Shown here: in pieces, positions 43,793 through 54,257 of the stretch
Layout: every line of letters starts with the position of its first letter
How positions within the stretch are numbered: position 1 is the stretch's first letter
From: Streptococcus pasteurianus
Lineage (GTDB): Bacteria; Bacillota; Bacilli; Lactobacillales; Streptococcaceae
NCBI RefSeq assembly: GCF_004843545.1
Contig: NZ_CP039457.1
Location: 1,702,501-1,766,500, forward strand
Direction: 5' to 3'
DNA length: 64,000 nt
Notes under the pieces: model-generated
The model's input: only the letters and a program-made list of their open reading frames with translations
The model's database searches: none
Told to the model about the DNA's origin: nothing
Made by a program: the position numbers and the translations under genes

Positions 43793-44692
43793 TTACATTT
43801 GACGAAGACGTTCAATACGATCCGAAATAGATGGATGTGTATTGAACAATGATGTTGTTCTTTCTTCTTTTTTGATAGGGTCATTAATATAGAGTGCCGC
43901 ACTTGCTTCATCAACAGGATGATGCATTGGAGAAGATTGCTCCAGTTTTTGAAGTGCTTTAATCATTCCTTCAGGGTTGCGAGTGAGTTCAACAGAACTG
44001 GCATCAGCAAGGTATTCACGTTGCCGTGAAATCGCTAATTGAACAAGAGTTGCAGCAAGTGGTGCTAAAATTAACGATAAAATCGAAAAGAGAAGCATCA
44101 AAATACCAAGACCACCCTCATCACGGTTATTTGATTGGCGACGACTGTTCCCACCAAACCACATCATGCGACTACCAATACTGGCAATCAAAGTCACTGC
44201 GCTGGCTAAGGCGACAGCAATGGTAGAAATGCGGATATCGTAATTACGAATATGACTAACTTCGTGTCCGATAACACCTTCCAATTCTTCACGATTCATC
44301 ACAGCTAACAATCCTGTGGTGGCTGCGACGGCAGCATTTTCAGGACTCGAACCTGTCGCAAACGCATTTAAAGAATCATCTTCAACGATAAACACGCGCG
44401 GCATTGGAATTTGTGCCACCATTGCCATATCTTCTACAATATGATAAAGTTCTGGGGCTTCTTCCTCGCTGACTTCACGCGCATTGTTCATTGACATGAC
44501 AACATTTGTAGATTGAAAAATCATACTAGCAGCATAGATTCCACCAATGATTAAGGCGATAACCACACCGAATTCTAGGCTATCTAACCAAAGATAGCCT
44601 ACTGCGGCACCAATAGCTGACAAAATCAAGAAGAAAACAAGAATCAAAACAACCGTTCTTCGCTTGTTACTAGAAATTTGATCGTATAACAT
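43793..44692 (-). CDS. htpX: Membrane zinc protease HtpX
   Basis: 299 residues, M48 peptidase. Two N-terminal membrane helices (about 15-55), the metal site [12 protein letters not shown] (HEXXH, about residue 140), two further helices (about 155-205) and the downstream Glu in [18 protein letters not shown]. It degrades misfolded membrane proteins. The lemA-htpX pair is conserved in streptococci. Confidence 0.95.
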   Translation of the reverse strand: MLYDQISSNKRRTVVLILVFFLILSAIGAAVGYLWLDSLEFGVVIALIIGGIYAASMIFQSTNVVMSMNNAREVSEEEAPELYHIVEDMAMVAQIPMPRVFIVEDDSLNAFATGSSPENAAVAATTGLLAVMNREELEGVIGHEVSHIRNYDIRISTIAVALASAVTLIASIGSRMMWFGGNSRRQSNNRDEGGLGILMLLFSILSLILAPLAATLVQLAISRQREYLADASSVELTRNPEGMIKALQKLEQSSPMHHPVDEASAALYINDPIKKEERTTSLFNTHPSISDRIERLRQM

Positions 44693-44714
44693 GATTTTAT
44701 TAAGAAAATAGAAA

Positions 44715-44755
44715 GTCTCTTTGAGTTGTTAAAGTCACCAACCATTTCAAGAGAC
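44715..44755 (-). terminator. Intercistronic hairpin between lemA and htpX
   Basis: Outer arms GTCTCTT/AAGAGAC enclose an inner GGTTG/CAACT stem; followed by TTTCTATTTTC on the minus strand. Probably a partial terminator that lowers htpX read-through. Confidence 0.55.
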
Positions 44756-44818
44756 CTTCCATTTTATTCCTTTCTTTATTAAAGGTTGCTTTAAAACAAC
44801 TTCTCAAAACACCATTTT

Positions 44819-45367
44819 TTAAAAGTCAAATGATACTTTTGGTGTTTCTTTTTCATCTTCAGGTGTTTCCAAGAATTGGCTTGGTTTAAAGCCAAACATA
44901 CCTGCGATGATATTACTTGGGAAAGTTTCTAATTTAACATTATAATTTGCTGTTGTTGTATTGAACAACTGACGTGAATAAGAAATTTTGTTTTCTGTAT
45001 TTGTCAATTCATCTTGCAACTTGATAAAGCTGTTATTAGCTTTAAGTTCAGGATAATTTTCAGCAACAGCAATCAAGCTTGAGAGTTGTTTGGTAAGAGC
45101 ATTTGACGCGTGCATTGCTTCTGCTGGTGTTTCTGCTTGAGCAACTTGACTGCGCAATTCTGTAATCTTAGCAAATGTTTTTTCTTCATAAGCTGCGTAG
45201 CCTTTTACAGTCTCAATCAAATTCGGAATGAGGTCATTACGACGTTTGAGTTGCACATCAATTTGACTCCAAGATTCCTTAGTTTGCATACGACTTTTAA
45301 CAAGACCATTATAGACAGCAATAATCCAAACTACTAAAACAATAATAGCGATAATAACAAAAATCAT
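44819..45367 (-). CDS. lemA: LemA family membrane protein
   Basis: 182 residues from [20 protein letters not shown], a single N-terminal helix, followed by a four-helix coiled domain with the LemA signature [20 protein letters not shown] and [20 protein letters not shown]. Function is unclear; LemA often pairs with HtpX in envelope quality control. The start at 45367 has an AAGGAGG site; the extended frame to 45400 would place a palindrome in the coding region. Confidence 0.92.
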   Translation of the reverse strand: MIFVIIAIIVLVVWIIAVYNGLVKSRMQTKESWSQIDVQLKRRNDLIPNLIETVKGYAAYEEKTFAKITELRSQVAQAETPAEAMHASNALTKQLSSLIAVAENYPELKANNSFIKLQDELTNTENKISYSRQLFNTTTANYNVKLETFPSNIIAGMFGFKPSQFLETPEDEKETPKVSFDF

Positions 45368-45379
45368 AAATTCCTCCTT

Positions 45380-45394
45380 GGGTATGACATACCC
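45380..45394 (-). promoter_or_regulatory. Perfect palindrome abutting the lemA ribosome-binding site
   Basis: GGGTATGTCATACCC on the minus strand, 7-base arms around one base, ending two bases before AAGGAGG. It can form a hairpin in the leader or bind a dimeric regulator. Confidence 0.45.
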
Positions 45395-45487
45395 TTCCAA
45401 AATCAGTTGCTTTTTGTAACCTACCGCTACACAAAAGCTTTTGATAAACTACTAAAATAAATAGATAAAAATATACTTTCTAGGCTT

Positions 45488-45516
45488 ATTATATCAGTTT
45501 TCTTTTAATTCTTAAA
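45488..45516 (-). promoter_or_regulatory. lemA-htpX promoter
   Basis: Minus strand: TTTAAG (45511-45516), 17-bp spacer, TATAAT (45488-45493). The leader to lemA is about 115 nt. Confidence 0.5.
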
Positions 45517-45697
45517 GTGATTACATAAGAAGCTGGGGGAAAATTAGTTTTTCGGATGTTATAACTATTTCTAAGAATGTTATTGGATGGGATTTTATGG
45601 TAAAATAAGATGACATATATTGGAATTGAAAGGATATTAAAGAAAGTTGTGGTGGTTTGTGTTTTGCAGGCTGCTAATGCTTTCTTTACTGATAATC

Positions 45698-46411
45698 ATG
45701 ACACCTGAAGAATTTTATAAGAAACTTAGTCAACAAGGTTTTGAGTTGACAGATACACAAAAAAAGCAATTTGAACGTTATTTTGAGCTTTTGGTTGAAT
45801 GGAATCAAAAGATTAATTTGACGGCTATTACGGATGAAGAGGGGGTTTATTTGAAACATTTTTATGATTCTATTGCTCCCGTTCTTCAAGGAAAAATAAC
45901 AAATCAAGCGATTTGTTTGCTAGATATTGGAGCTGGAGCCGGTTTTCCAAGTATTCCTATCAAGATTTTATGCCCTGATATTGATGTTACTATCATTGAT
46001 TCGCTAAATAAGCGTATTAATTTTCTTAATTTATTGGCAGATGAACTTGGCTTAGAGGGCGTTCATTTTTACCATGGACGTGCTGAAGATTTTGGTCAAG
46101 ATAAGCATTTCCGCGCAAGCTATGATATTGTAACAGCACGAGCTGTTGCTCGTCTCCAAGTATTGACCGAATTGACAATCCCATTTTTAAAAGTTGGTGG
46201 GCAATTAATTGCTCTTAAAGCTTCTGCTGCCGAAGAAGAATTGGCAGATGCCAAAAATGCCATGACAATTCTTTTTTCAAAACTCATAGACAATTATCAT
46301 TATGAATTGCCAAATGGCGATAGTCGCCAAATCACAATTCTTGAAAAGAAAAAAGAAACACCAAATAAATACCCACGTAAGGCTGGGATGCCAAATAAAA
46401 AACCTCTTTAA
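45698..46411 (+). CDS. rsmG: 16S rRNA m7G527 methyltransferase RsmG (GidB)
   Basis: 237 residues from [20 protein letters not shown]. Class I SAM motif [18 protein letters not shown], upstream [20 protein letters not shown], and [13 protein letters not shown] as in the family. Loss in other bacteria gives low-level streptomycin resistance. The frame extends to 45647, but homologues start at MTP; no clear ribosome-binding site precedes it. Confidence 0.94.
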   Translation: MTPEEFYKKLSQQGFELTDTQKKQFERYFELLVEWNQKINLTAITDEEGVYLKHFYDSIAPVLQGKITNQAICLLDIGAGAGFPSIPIKILCPDIDVTIIDSLNKRINFLNLLADELGLEGVHFYHGRAEDFGQDKHFRASYDIVTARAVARLQVLTELTIPFLKVGGQLIALKASAAEEELADAKNAMTILFSKLIDNYHYELPNGDSRQITILEKKKETPNKYPRKAGMPNKKPL

Positions 46412-46480
46412 TATGTTATGAGCCGTAAGGCTCTTTTAGAAGGCTTTGAAAACCGTTTTGGAGTTTAGGAGGAATACTCT

Positions 46481-47854
46481 TTGAATAGCATTTTTAAATC
46501 TTTAACAAGTACGCGACGGTTAACGTTTAGTTTTGTCATCGTCATTTTTATTGGGAGTTTGTTACTCTCACTCCCGATAGTTCACTATGCCGATGCTCCT
46601 AGCACTACTTACCTTGACCACTTGTTCAATGTGGTTTCAATGGTTTGTGTGACGGGATTATCAGTCGTTCCTGTCGCAAGTGTTTATAATGGACTCGGTC
46701 AAGTGATTGCAATGTGTCTCATGCAAATTGGTGGACTAGGATTGGTTACTTTAATTGCAATCAGTACCTACCTTTTACGTCGTCGCATGAATTTATCAGA
46801 GCAGAGTTTGCTGCAATCAGCGCTTAGCTATGACAATAACAATGACCTTAGACATTACCTTTTTAATGCTTACAAAATCACTTTTATTATTGAGTCCTTG
46901 GTTGCTATTGTATTGCTCTTTGATTTTATTCCACGTTTTGGCTTGGGGCACGGTATTTTTAATGCTATTTTTCTTGCTGTCTCTGCCTTTTGTAATGCTG
47001 GGTTTGATAATTTTGGCGATGCTAGCCTTAAACAATTCGCTCTAAAGCCCTTGGTTAATCTGGCGGTTACCACTGCAATCATATCTGGCGGAATCGGGTT
47101 TGCTGTTTGGATGGATTTAAAAAAAGCTATCAAACACTTTATCAAAGACAAACCTTATCGCTTCTCTGCATTTTCTCGCTCATTAAGCAATCAGACACGT
47201 TTAGTGCTTGCTACAACGGGAATACTTTTACTGCTTGGAACAGCATTGACGTGGCTAATTGAATTTAAAAATGCTAAGACAATTGGGCACTACACCTTTT
47301 TTCAACAGATCATGGTCTGCTTTTTCCAATCAGTAACCATGCGGACGGCTGGATTTGCAACGATTTCTTATCTTGATACGCATTCAGCAACGAATGTTCT
47401 TTATATGATTCAAATGATTATCGGTGGTGCTCCTGGTGGTACGGCTGGCGGTGTTAAAGTGACAACAGTTGCAATTGCCTTCTTGCTTTTCAAATCCGAA
47501 CTTGCAGGGCAAAATGAGGTCACTTTCCGCCACCGTGTTATTGCCAATAAAGCTATAAAACAAACACTTACCGTGTTAATCTTTTTCTTTACTATTTTAA
47601 CTATCGGCTATCTGTTACTTTTGGAATTCGAACCACTTCATGACCCATTAGCTCTGCTGTTTGAAGCCATTTCTGCGATTGCTACGGTCGGAGTTTCCAT
47701 GGATTTAACGCCTAAATTATCGCAAGCAGGGCGATTTGTCATCATGACACTTATGTTTATCGGACGTGTTGGACCGATTACTGTACTACTTAGTCTTTTG
47801 CAAAAGAAGGAAAAAGATATTCGCTACGCACAAACAAATATTAATGTTGGTTAG
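46481..47854 (+). CDS. ktrB: Ktr potassium channel subunit KtrB
   Basis: 457 residues starting at TTG with a very strong AGGAGG site. The four filter loops of the superfamily are seen: VSMVCVTGLSVVPV (about residue 50), AVSAFCNAGFDNFGD (about 167), SVTMRTAGFATISY (about 283) and AISAIATVGVSMDL (about 398), plus GGAPGGTAGGVKV. It is a Na+-dependent K+ channel gated by KtrA, encoded 11 bases downstream. The overall length suits KtrB rather than TrkH. Confidence 0.92.
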   Translation: MNSIFKSLTSTRRLTFSFVIVIFIGSLLLSLPIVHYADAPSTTYLDHLFNVVSMVCVTGLSVVPVASVYNGLGQVIAMCLMQIGGLGLVTLIAISTYLLRRRMNLSEQSLLQSALSYDNNNDLRHYLFNAYKITFIIESLVAIVLLFDFIPRFGLGHGIFNAIFLAVSAFCNAGFDNFGDASLKQFALKPLVNLAVTTAIISGGIGFAVWMDLKKAIKHFIKDKPYRFSAFSRSLSNQTRLVLATTGILLLLGTALTWLIEFKNAKTIGHYTFFQQIMVCFFQSVTMRTAGFATISYLDTHSATNVLYMIQMIIGGAPGGTAGGVKVTTVAIAFLLFKSELAGQNEVTFRHRVIANKAIKQTLTVLIFFFTILTIGYLLLLEFEPLHDPLALLFEAISAIATVGVSMDLTPKLSQAGRFVIMTLMFIGRVGPITVLLSLLQKKEKDIRYAQTNINVG

Positions 47855-47865
47855 AGGAAATTATT

Positions 47866-48537
47866 ATGACAAAAAAGATTTTTGGAGTTCTTGGATTAGG
47901 AATTTTTGGACGTACTGTTGTTGAAGAATTAAATAAATTCGAGCAAGAGGTCATTGCTTTAGATAGATATGAAAATCTCGTTCAAAATGTGGCTGATATG
48001 GCAACTAAGGCAGCTGTTGGTGATATGACAGATATTGAATTTTTAAAAGCCGTCGGCATTGCGCAATGTGATGTTGTCGTAATTGCAACTGGAAACACCC
48101 TGGAATCTTCAGTTCTTGCCATTATGCACTGTAAAAAATTAGGGGTAAAAACTATTCTGGCCAAAGCCAAAAATGCAACTTATGAAGAAGTGCTTTACGG
48201 CATTGGGGCGACTAAAGTTATCACACCAGAACGCGACTCTGGAAAAAGAGTTGCTTCAAATATGCTTCGACACCATATTAAAAATATTATTCACATCGAG
48301 GATAATATTGCTATGATTGAATTTTCTATTCCTGATTCTTGGGTTGGAAAAAGTCTAGTTCAGCTGGACCTTCGACACAAATACGATCTTAATTTAATCG
48401 GTATTCGTAAAAAATCAACGTCAAGTCTTGATACCCCTATCAATCCCAACCAAGCTTTTGAAGCCAATACTGAAGTCGTTGCCATTGCAAATGACAATAC
48501 GTTTGAAAAATTTGATTATCTTGGTTATTTGAAATAA
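47866..48537 (+). CDS. ktrA: Ktr regulatory subunit KtrA
   Basis: 223 residues with a single RCK-N (GVLGLGIFGRTVVEELNKF) and RCK-C (about 140-220). The octameric ring binds ATP/ADP and, in Firmicutes, c-di-AMP at the RCK-C domain. Translationally close to ktrB. This is the second complete RCK-gated K+ system in the window besides trkAH. Confidence 0.93.
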   Translation: MTKKIFGVLGLGIFGRTVVEELNKFEQEVIALDRYENLVQNVADMATKAAVGDMTDIEFLKAVGIAQCDVVVIATGNTLESSVLAIMHCKKLGVKTILAKAKNATYEEVLYGIGATKVITPERDSGKRVASNMLRHHIKNIIHIEDNIAMIEFSIPDSWVGKSLVQLDLRHKYDLNLIGIRKKSTSSLDTPINPNQAFEANTEVVAIANDNTFEKFDYLGYLK

Positions 48538-48540
48538 GAA

Positions 48541-48592
48541 AAAAACGTATAAACCGTTGAACAGCTAATTGTTCTGGGTTATACGTTTTTTT
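48541..48592. terminator. Bidirectional terminator between ktrA and ecfT
   Basis: Long stem (48541-48555 with 48576-48590, mismatches near the top) with an inner GAACA/TGTTC hairpin. T tracts follow on both strands. Confidence 0.85.
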
Positions 48593-49421
48593 AATGCCAA
48601 GGATTGTAAAAACGTCCTTGGTTAAGATGGAAAAGCCACAAACTAATAATGACTAGTAAAATAGCAACCACAATAGTCAACAAATCCGCTGTTGTGAATT
48701 TTTGATAAGTGTACCAAGTACGCTTTTTATTTTTTCCAAAACGACGTAGCTCCATGGCTGTTGACACCGTATCAATTCGCTCAAGTGAGCTGAAAATCAA
48801 GGGAATGACAATTTGGAGGTTTCCTTTGATACGTTTCATTAGTTTTTCTTTTTGTGATAGTTCCAGTCCACGCGCTTCTTGTGACATTCGAATCATGTAA
48901 AATTCTTCTTGCACGTTAGGAATATAGCGTAGGGTCAGACTAACTGCATAGGCGACCTTGTAAGACACACCGATTTGATTCAGACTTGAAGCAAATTGAC
49001 TTGGCTGCGTTGTCATAAGAAATAAGACAGCCAACGGAACCGTGCAAAAATATTTCAAAGCAAGGTTAAACAGATAAAATAATTCTTGACTGGTAAGATA
49101 AAATCGCCCATAGCCTTGTAGCAAAATGGTCTTAGTTCCATAAATTGTTTCGCCATAATTCGGCGCAAACAAATACACCATGACCACATTTAAAAAAGCA
49201 AAAAAGCCAATAAATTTGACGACAAAAGAAACTTGCTGCCAACGAATGCCTGCTATTTTAAACAAAACAAGGGAAGCAATACCAATTGCTGCTATCAAAC
49301 GCGTATCATAGGTTGTCATACAAGCAACCGATACCAAAACAAAGAAAATTAATTTGCTGGCACCTGACAATTGATAAAGGAAACCACGACCACTCTGATA
49401 ACCAATAAGATGACTAGCCAT
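48591..49421 (-). CDS. ECF transporter T component
   Basis: 276 residues from [20 protein letters not shown]. Several membrane helices and the coupling segments with the A-R-G type motif (SQEARGLE, about 180) typical of EcfT/CbiQ. It connects the ATPase to the substrate-binding S component. Overlaps the ATPase gene by 8 bases; the GGGAGG site supports this start. Separate from the general EcfA1A2T, so this is a dedicated (group I) ECF transporter. Confidence 0.88.
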   Translation of the reverse strand: MASHLIGYQSGRGFLYQLSGASKLIFFVLVSVACMTTYDTRLIAAIGIASLVLFKIAGIRWQQVSFVVKFIGFFAFLNVVMVYLFAPNYGETIYGTKTILLQGYGRFYLTSQELFYLFNLALKYFCTVPLAVLFLMTTQPSQFASSLNQIGVSYKVAYAVSLTLRYIPNVQEEFYMIRMSQEARGLELSQKEKLMKRIKGNLQIVIPLIFSSLERIDTVSTAMELRRFGKNKKRTWYTYQKFTTADLLTIVVAILLVIISLWLFHLNQGRFYNPWH

Positions 49422-51090
49422 GAATACCTCCCTCTTTTTCAATGTAATAATGCGTCAAGGCAATTGGGTCAACTGCTAATTTTTCTGCTAATTCAAACAA
49501 GCTAGTCTTTTTCAAGTTAGCTTTTTCTAGGATAGTATTTTGATTGAATAATGCCACTGGCGAACAATCCGCAATGATTTCACCATTGCTCACTACAATA
49601 CTGCGGTCAGAATACTCCAACATCAACTGCATATCATGGGTTATCATGATAATGGTATGCCCTGCTTTATTGAGCTGATTAAGGAAATTCATGATTTCAG
49701 TATAATTTCGCTTATCTTGACCTGCTGTCGGTTCATCTAAAAGAATGATTTCAGGATTCATTACCAGAACCGAAGCAATTGTCACTCGTTTTTTCTGACC
49801 AAAAGACAGCGCAGAAATAGGCCATTTTCGGAATTCATATAAACCACAAACTTTTAACGTTTCCAACACGCGTTTTTCAACGTCTTGCTCAGCTACTCCA
49901 CGCAAACGAAGTCCAAGCGCCACCTCATCAAAAATCATCGTCTGACTAATCATCTGATTTGGATTTTGAAGAACATAACCGATTTTTTCGGCACGCTCTT
50001 TGATAGACTCCATCATAATCGATTGTCCTCTATAACGAATATCACCTTCTGGCGTGATAAATTGGCAGATAGCTTTTGCCAAAGTTGACTTGCCAGCACC
50101 ATTTTTTCCCACAATGGCAATCCGTTCACCTTGATTAATCTCAAAATTGATATTTTTCAAAATAGAACGATTCTCTTGATAAGCAAAATGTAGCTGCTCA
50201 ACCGTTAAAAGCTTATCCTGCGGTACTTCTTCTTGAATTGAACTAGGCGCCATTACAGTAATATTTGTCAAATCAACTTGACTTAGATCTGACAGATGTT
50301 CCATTGATGTCACATCAACACCCAAATCTTTTAAAGCCGTTACGTAAAGTGGCTCACGAATGCCATTTTGAATCAAAAGCTCTGTCCGTAATAGCTCATC
50401 TGGATGACCATCAAATAAAATCTGACCATCATTCACCAAAACGACTTTATCCACATGACGATAGAGCACATCTTCCAAACGATGTTCAATGATAATCGTC
50501 GTCGCCTTTTCTTCATGATGAATATGGTCAATCAAATCAATCATTTCTTGACCTGATTTTGGGTCTAGATTGGCAAGGGGCTCGTCAAAAAGTAAAATCG
50601 GACTCTCATCAATCAGAACCCCCGCTAAACTAACACGTTGTTTTTGTCCACCTGACAAATCTTGCGGACGATTGTCTAAAAACTCTGTTAAATCAAGCCT
50701 TTTTGCCCAATGAGCAACTTTTTCTTGCATTTCTTCCAAAGAAACACAGTCATTTTCAAGCGCAAAAGCCAAGTCCTCTGCCACAGTTAATCCAATGAAT
50801 TGACCATCTGGGTCTTGTAAAACCGTAGAAACCAAATGAGACTTGTCGTAAATAGACAAGCCAAATGCTTCTTTACCATCAATAGTAAACTGCCCAGATT
50901 TCTCCCCATGGTAAATATTAGGGATAATCCCATTAAGACAGTGACCAATTGTTGATTTTCCAGAACCTGATGGACCTATGATGAGTACCTTTTGTCCTTT
51001 TTCAATCGTTAAATTAAGAGATTCTAACGTTGGTTCTGCTTGAATATCATATTTAAAAGTGAAATCCTTAAATTGAATAAAGGGCTTCAT
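49414..51090 (-). CDS. ECF transporter ATPase with two fused ABC domains
   Basis: 558 residues: two complete nucleotide-binding domains in one chain. First: Walker [17 protein letters not shown] (about 36), signature [13 protein letters not shown], Walker [13 protein letters not shown]. Second (from about 300): Walker [16 protein letters not shown], signature [13 protein letters not shown] and [10 protein letters not shown]. Similar to YkoD. It powers the adjacent T and S components. Overlaps ecfT by 8 bases. Confidence 0.92.
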   Translation of the reverse strand: MKPFIQFKDFTFKYDIQAEPTLESLNLTIEKGQKVLIIGPSGSGKSTIGHCLNGIIPNIYHGEKSGQFTIDGKEAFGLSIYDKSHLVSTVLQDPDGQFIGLTVAEDLAFALENDCVSLEEMQEKVAHWAKRLDLTEFLDNRPQDLSGGQKQRVSLAGVLIDESPILLFDEPLANLDPKSGQEMIDLIDHIHHEEKATTIIIEHRLEDVLYRHVDKVVLVNDGQILFDGHPDELLRTELLIQNGIREPLYVTALKDLGVDVTSMEHLSDLSQVDLTNITVMAPSSIQEEVPQDKLLTVEQLHFAYQENRSILKNINFEINQGERIAIVGKNGAGKSTLAKAICQFITPEGDIRYRGQSIMMESIKERAEKIGYVLQNPNQMISQTMIFDEVALGLRLRGVAEQDVEKRVLETLKVCGLYEFRKWPISALSFGQKKRVTIASVLVMNPEIILLDEPTAGQDKRNYTEIMNFLNQLNKAGHTIIMITHDMQLMLEYSDRSIVVSNGEIIADCSPVALFNQNTILEKANLKKTSLFELAEKLAVDPIALTHYYIEKEGGIHG

Positions 51091-51145
51091 GACTATTCTC
51101 CTAAAAAATGATTAGGAGCAGGGAACCCCTGCTTCTACTTATGTA

Positions 51146-51694
51146 TTAATCTTTGGTTAGGCTACCTGATTGCGTGCGTGTTTTAGAATATACTGCAAGC
51201 AAGAGGGAACCACCAATAGCGATTGTCAAACTGTTGATAGCTGCTGATAAAATACCTTGAGCAAAAACTTTGCTTGCTGGTTCGCTGTAAATCAAAATAT
51301 CACCATAAGGGGCAATCAAAGCCCAACCAACAACATTAGCAATAATCTGTACAGCATTAAACCAAACATAATCTTTTACTGTCAAAGGACTTTTTTCAAT
51401 ATTGATTTTCTTAGCTAATAAGCCAATAGCCAAACCAATCAAGCCACTAACAAGCACCCATGTCCACCAAGGTGAACCATATTGAAGGGCATCTTTCAGG
51501 GCATGTCCAATAAAACCAGAAAAGAAACCAACCGTCGGACCATAAATCACAGCAAAAAGAGCAATTACGGCATATTGTAATTGAATATTGGTATTTGGGA
51601 TAGGTGTTGGAATGTTAATCAAAGTTCCAACGATAATGAACAAGGCTGCGCCAATTCCTGTCGCAACAACGGTTTTTATCGAATTATTTTTCAT
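51146..51694 (-). CDS. ECF transporter S component, UPF0397 family
   Basis: 182 residues, about five to six membrane helices, starting MKNNSIKTVVATGIGAALF. UPF0397 proteins are substrate-specificity subunits sometimes labelled riboflavin-type, but the true ligand is not established. Here it stands between a SAM hydrolase and dedicated ECF T/A subunits, overlapping the former by 4 bases, suggesting the ligand relates to adenosine, methionine or SAM (inference). Confidence 0.85.
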   Translation of the reverse strand: MKNNSIKTVVATGIGAALFIIVGTLINIPTPIPNTNIQLQYAVIALFAVIYGPTVGFFSGFIGHALKDALQYGSPWWTWVLVSGLIGLAIGLLAKKINIEKSPLTVKDYVWFNAVQIIANVVGWALIAPYGDILIYSEPASKVFAQGILSAAINSLTIAIGGSLLLAVYSKTRTQSGSLTKD

Positions 51695-52545
51695 AATGAT
51701 ACTCCTAATTTTTTAATCTCAATGCGCCAATTAGATCCGACCCCAACATTATAAGCCTTGGCAAATGACCCTTGGTTGATAGCAAGTCCAACACGATAAA
51801 GTGAGTTAATATAGATAATCGGCTGACCAATTCGCACATCTGCAAATGATTTTCCGTAAGTCACTTGATTTTGGTAAACCAACATATCGTTATTAAAAAT
51901 GGTCACTTCAAAACGGTCACCAAATTCAGGCGATAACGTATAAAACTCTTCACGTTTAATTGATGTCCACAATGACCCAAAACGAACATCTAAAATATCG
52001 ACTGCCCCACGCACAGCATTCTCCAGAATTTCTGTCTCAACGACAGGCAATTCCAAAACAGCTTCAACAGGTAATTCTGGTCCCACTTCTTCAAATGAAA
52101 TATGACCGCTAGCTAGTTTTGCTCCTGTATAAGCATAAACATCACGTCCGTGGAATGTATAAGAATACTCTGTATTCTTGCGTCTATTTTTAACCTCTGA
52201 AATTTCTCGGACTGCCTTGATACCAACATGTGTTTTGATATAGGTTAAAGTGCCATTATCAGGTGTCACGATAAACTGGTTGTTCTCTGTTAAAGCAACA
52301 ACACTTTTTCGCTTTGAACCAACTCCTGGATCAACCACTGAAACAAAAGTGGTTCCTTCTGGCCAATATTCCACCGTTTGAAAAAGGCGATAAGAGGCCT
52401 CAAAGATATTATAAGGAGTAATATCATGAGTTAAATTATGAATTTTTAAAGTTGGCTCTTCCTGCAAGGCAACTCCAACCATGGCAGCAACTGCCCCGTC
52501 AACCAAACCAAAATCCGATTGTAAAACAAGTAAATGATTGCTCAA
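51691..52545 (-). CDS. S-adenosyl-L-methionine hydrolase (adenosine-forming), DUF62 family
   Basis: 284 residues of the SAM hydroxide adenosyltransferase (DUF62, fluorinase-like) family. Visible motifs: LQSDFGLVDGAVAAM, FVSVVDPGVGSKRKSV with the conserved Asp and Arg, TPDNGTLTYI and TFHGRDVYAY with the conserved His. Family enzymes split SAM into adenosine and methionine with water. The best start is TTG at 52545 behind an AAGGAGG site; the ATG at 52599 lacks one. It leads the ECF operon. Confidence 0.85.
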   Translation of the reverse strand: MSNHLLVLQSDFGLVDGAVAAMVGVALQEEPTLKIHNLTHDITPYNIFEASYRLFQTVEYWPEGTTFVSVVDPGVGSKRKSVVALTENNQFIVTPDNGTLTYIKTHVGIKAVREISEVKNRRKNTEYSYTFHGRDVYAYTGAKLASGHISFEEVGPELPVEAVLELPVVETEILENAVRGAVDILDVRFGSLWTSIKREEFYTLSPEFGDRFEVTIFNNDMLVYQNQVTYGKSFADVRIGQPIIYINSLYRVGLAINQGSFAKAYNVGVGSNWRIEIKKLGVSL

Positions 52546-52660
52546 AATGATATTTCCTCCTTTTTGATGTTGTTTTATTTTATCATAAATAAGGTTCAAT
52601 TTAAAGAAGCTTATTTCTTGAACTAGTTATAAATACAGGTTATAGCAAGGGTTTTAATAT

Positions 52661-52689
52661 AAAAAATAGCTGAGCAATTTGCCCAACTA
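52661..52689 (-). terminator. sstT terminator
   Basis: 10-bp arms with G-U pairs (52667-52676 and 52680-52689), 3-base loop, six T on the minus strand. It also closes off the ECF operon from sstT read-through. Confidence 0.85.
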
Positions 52690-52695
52690 CGGTGA

Positions 52696-53922
52696 TTAGT
52701 TATGTTTTGCTTTTTTGTTTTTACCCCAGACGGATTTTTCAGCTACTGCTGTAAAAAGAACGTCCGTTGATGAGTTAAGCGCTGTTTCACAAGAATCTTG
52801 AACAACACCAACAATAAACCCAACACCAACAACTTGCATAGCAATATCGTTTGAAATACCAAATAAACTACACGCAACTGGAATCAATAGGAGAGAACCA
52901 CCTGCCACACCAGAAGCACCACAAGCAGATACTGCTGAAATCACACTCAATAAGAAAGCTGTTGGAAAATCAACACTAATTCCGAGGGTATTAACCGCAG
53001 CGAGTGTTAAGACGTTAATCGTAATCGCTGCACCAGCCATATTGATTGTTGCTCCAAGAGGAATAGATACTGAATAAGTATCTTTATTCAAGCCTAAATC
53101 TTCACAGAGTTTCATATTGACAGGGATATTTGCCGCTGAACTACGCGTAAAGAAAGCTGTCAAACCAGATTCTTTCAAACAACGAAAAACAAGTGGGTAG
53201 GGATTTTGACGGATCATCACAAACGCAATTAATGGATTAACCACCAGAGCCACAAAAAACATTGTTCCAACTAGAGTTACAATCAAGAAACCATAATTAG
53301 CTAAAATTCCGATTCCATTATCAGAAATAGTGTTAAAGACCAAACCTAAAATACCAAATGGCGCTAAATTAATAATCCAACGCACAACCTGCGACGTTAC
53401 TTCTGCCATAGTTTGTAGTAAGTCTTTAGTTTGTTGGCTGGCATTGCGCATCGCAAGCCCAAAGACAACTGCCCAGGCCAGCACTCCAATATAGTTAGCA
53501 GATGCAATAGCATTGACAGGGTTATCCACAACTTTGAGTAAGAGGTCTTTGAAAACTTCTGCTACCCCTTCTGGTGCTGATAAATCCGATTCTGCTACAT
53601 TGGCTAATGTCAATTTTAACGGGAAAATGTAGTTAACTAATATTGCTACTAGCGCTGCAGCCAATGTTCCAATAAGGTAAAGGCCGACAACTGTTGACAT
53701 ATTAGTCTTTTGTCCTGCTTCATGTTGTGATAAAGCATTGGCAACCAAAACAAAAACCAGTAATGGTGCCACAGCTTTAAGACCACCTACAAATAAATCT
53801 CCCAAAATGCCGATTCCTGATAATTTTGGAAAGGATACTCCCAGAATTAAACCAAGGATCACTCCCATAATGATACGTTTGATTAGGCTAGTTCTATTCC
53901 AAACCCCAATAAAATGTCTCAT
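52696..53922 (-). CDS. sstT: Serine/threonine:Na+ symporter SstT
   Basis: 408 residues of the DAACS (dicarboxylate/amino acid:cation symporter) family. Conserved hairpin and TM motifs include [21 protein letters not shown], too long to be chance, plus [20 protein letters not shown] and [19 protein letters not shown]. The size and motifs fit SstT. An AGGAG site precedes the ATG. Confidence 0.92.
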   Translation of the reverse strand: MRHFIGVWNRTSLIKRIIMGVILGLILGVSFPKLSGIGILGDLFVGGLKAVAPLLVFVLVANALSQHEAGQKTNMSTVVGLYLIGTLAAALVAILVNYIFPLKLTLANVAESDLSAPEGVAEVFKDLLLKVVDNPVNAIASANYIGVLAWAVVFGLAMRNASQQTKDLLQTMAEVTSQVVRWIINLAPFGILGLVFNTISDNGIGILANYGFLIVTLVGTMFFVALVVNPLIAFVMIRQNPYPLVFRCLKESGLTAFFTRSSAANIPVNMKLCEDLGLNKDTYSVSIPLGATINMAGAAITINVLTLAAVNTLGISVDFPTAFLLSVISAVSACGASGVAGGSLLLIPVACSLFGISNDIAMQVVGVGFIVGVVQDSCETALNSSTDVLFTAVAEKSVWGKNKKAKHN

Positions 53923-53952
53923 AGTAACTCCTCATATAGTAATAACTTTTTT

Positions 53953-53981
53953 ATAATAATACAAAACCGCTACTTCGTCAA
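53953..53981 (-). promoter_or_regulatory. sstT promoter
   Basis: Minus strand: TTGACG (53976-53981), 17-bp spacer, TATTAT (53953-53958), about 30 bp before the ATG. Confidence 0.75.
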
Positions 53982-54163
53982 ACATCCTTCTCACAAGATT
54001 TGTTAAATAACAGCACTTAAATACACTATTTCCCAAATATTTTCACAATTTAAATTTTTTGATGATACCTCTTTTGTCATTATTTACCGTATTTTGCGGC
54101 TTTAGGACACGGATTGCCAGCTTTTTATGAGCATTTGTTTATCATTTTTGAACTTTTCTTCTA

Positions 54164-54192
54164 TTGACGACAGCTTGTCGGTTCGCTATAAT
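54164..54192 (+). promoter_or_regulatory. brnQ promoter
   Basis: TTGACG (54164-54169), 17-bp spacer, TATAAT (54187-54192). The leader to brnQ is about 60 nt. Confidence 0.8.
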
Positions 54193-54257
54193 ATTTGTCA
54201 TACAATTTTACTCAATTAAAAAGTAATTGTAAGCATTTTTCATTATTAGGAGGACAT

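Larger units (their letters stand above)
53923..54257. other. Divergent intergenic region sstT/brnQ
   Basis: No gene is seen. It holds the sstT promoter at the left (53953-53981) and the brnQ promoter at the right (54164-54192). The middle (about 53990-54160) is AT-rich without an obvious hairpin or regulator site that I can support. Confidence 0.5.

Noticed and set aside
54201..54218. CodY box in the brnQ leader
   Set aside because: AATTTTACTCAATTA has too many mismatches to the consensus AATTTTCWGAAAATT.
54195..54257. N-terminal extension of BrnQ
   Set aside because: Lies at the transcription start, has no ribosome-binding site, and MKPFKN at 54258 has AGGAGG.
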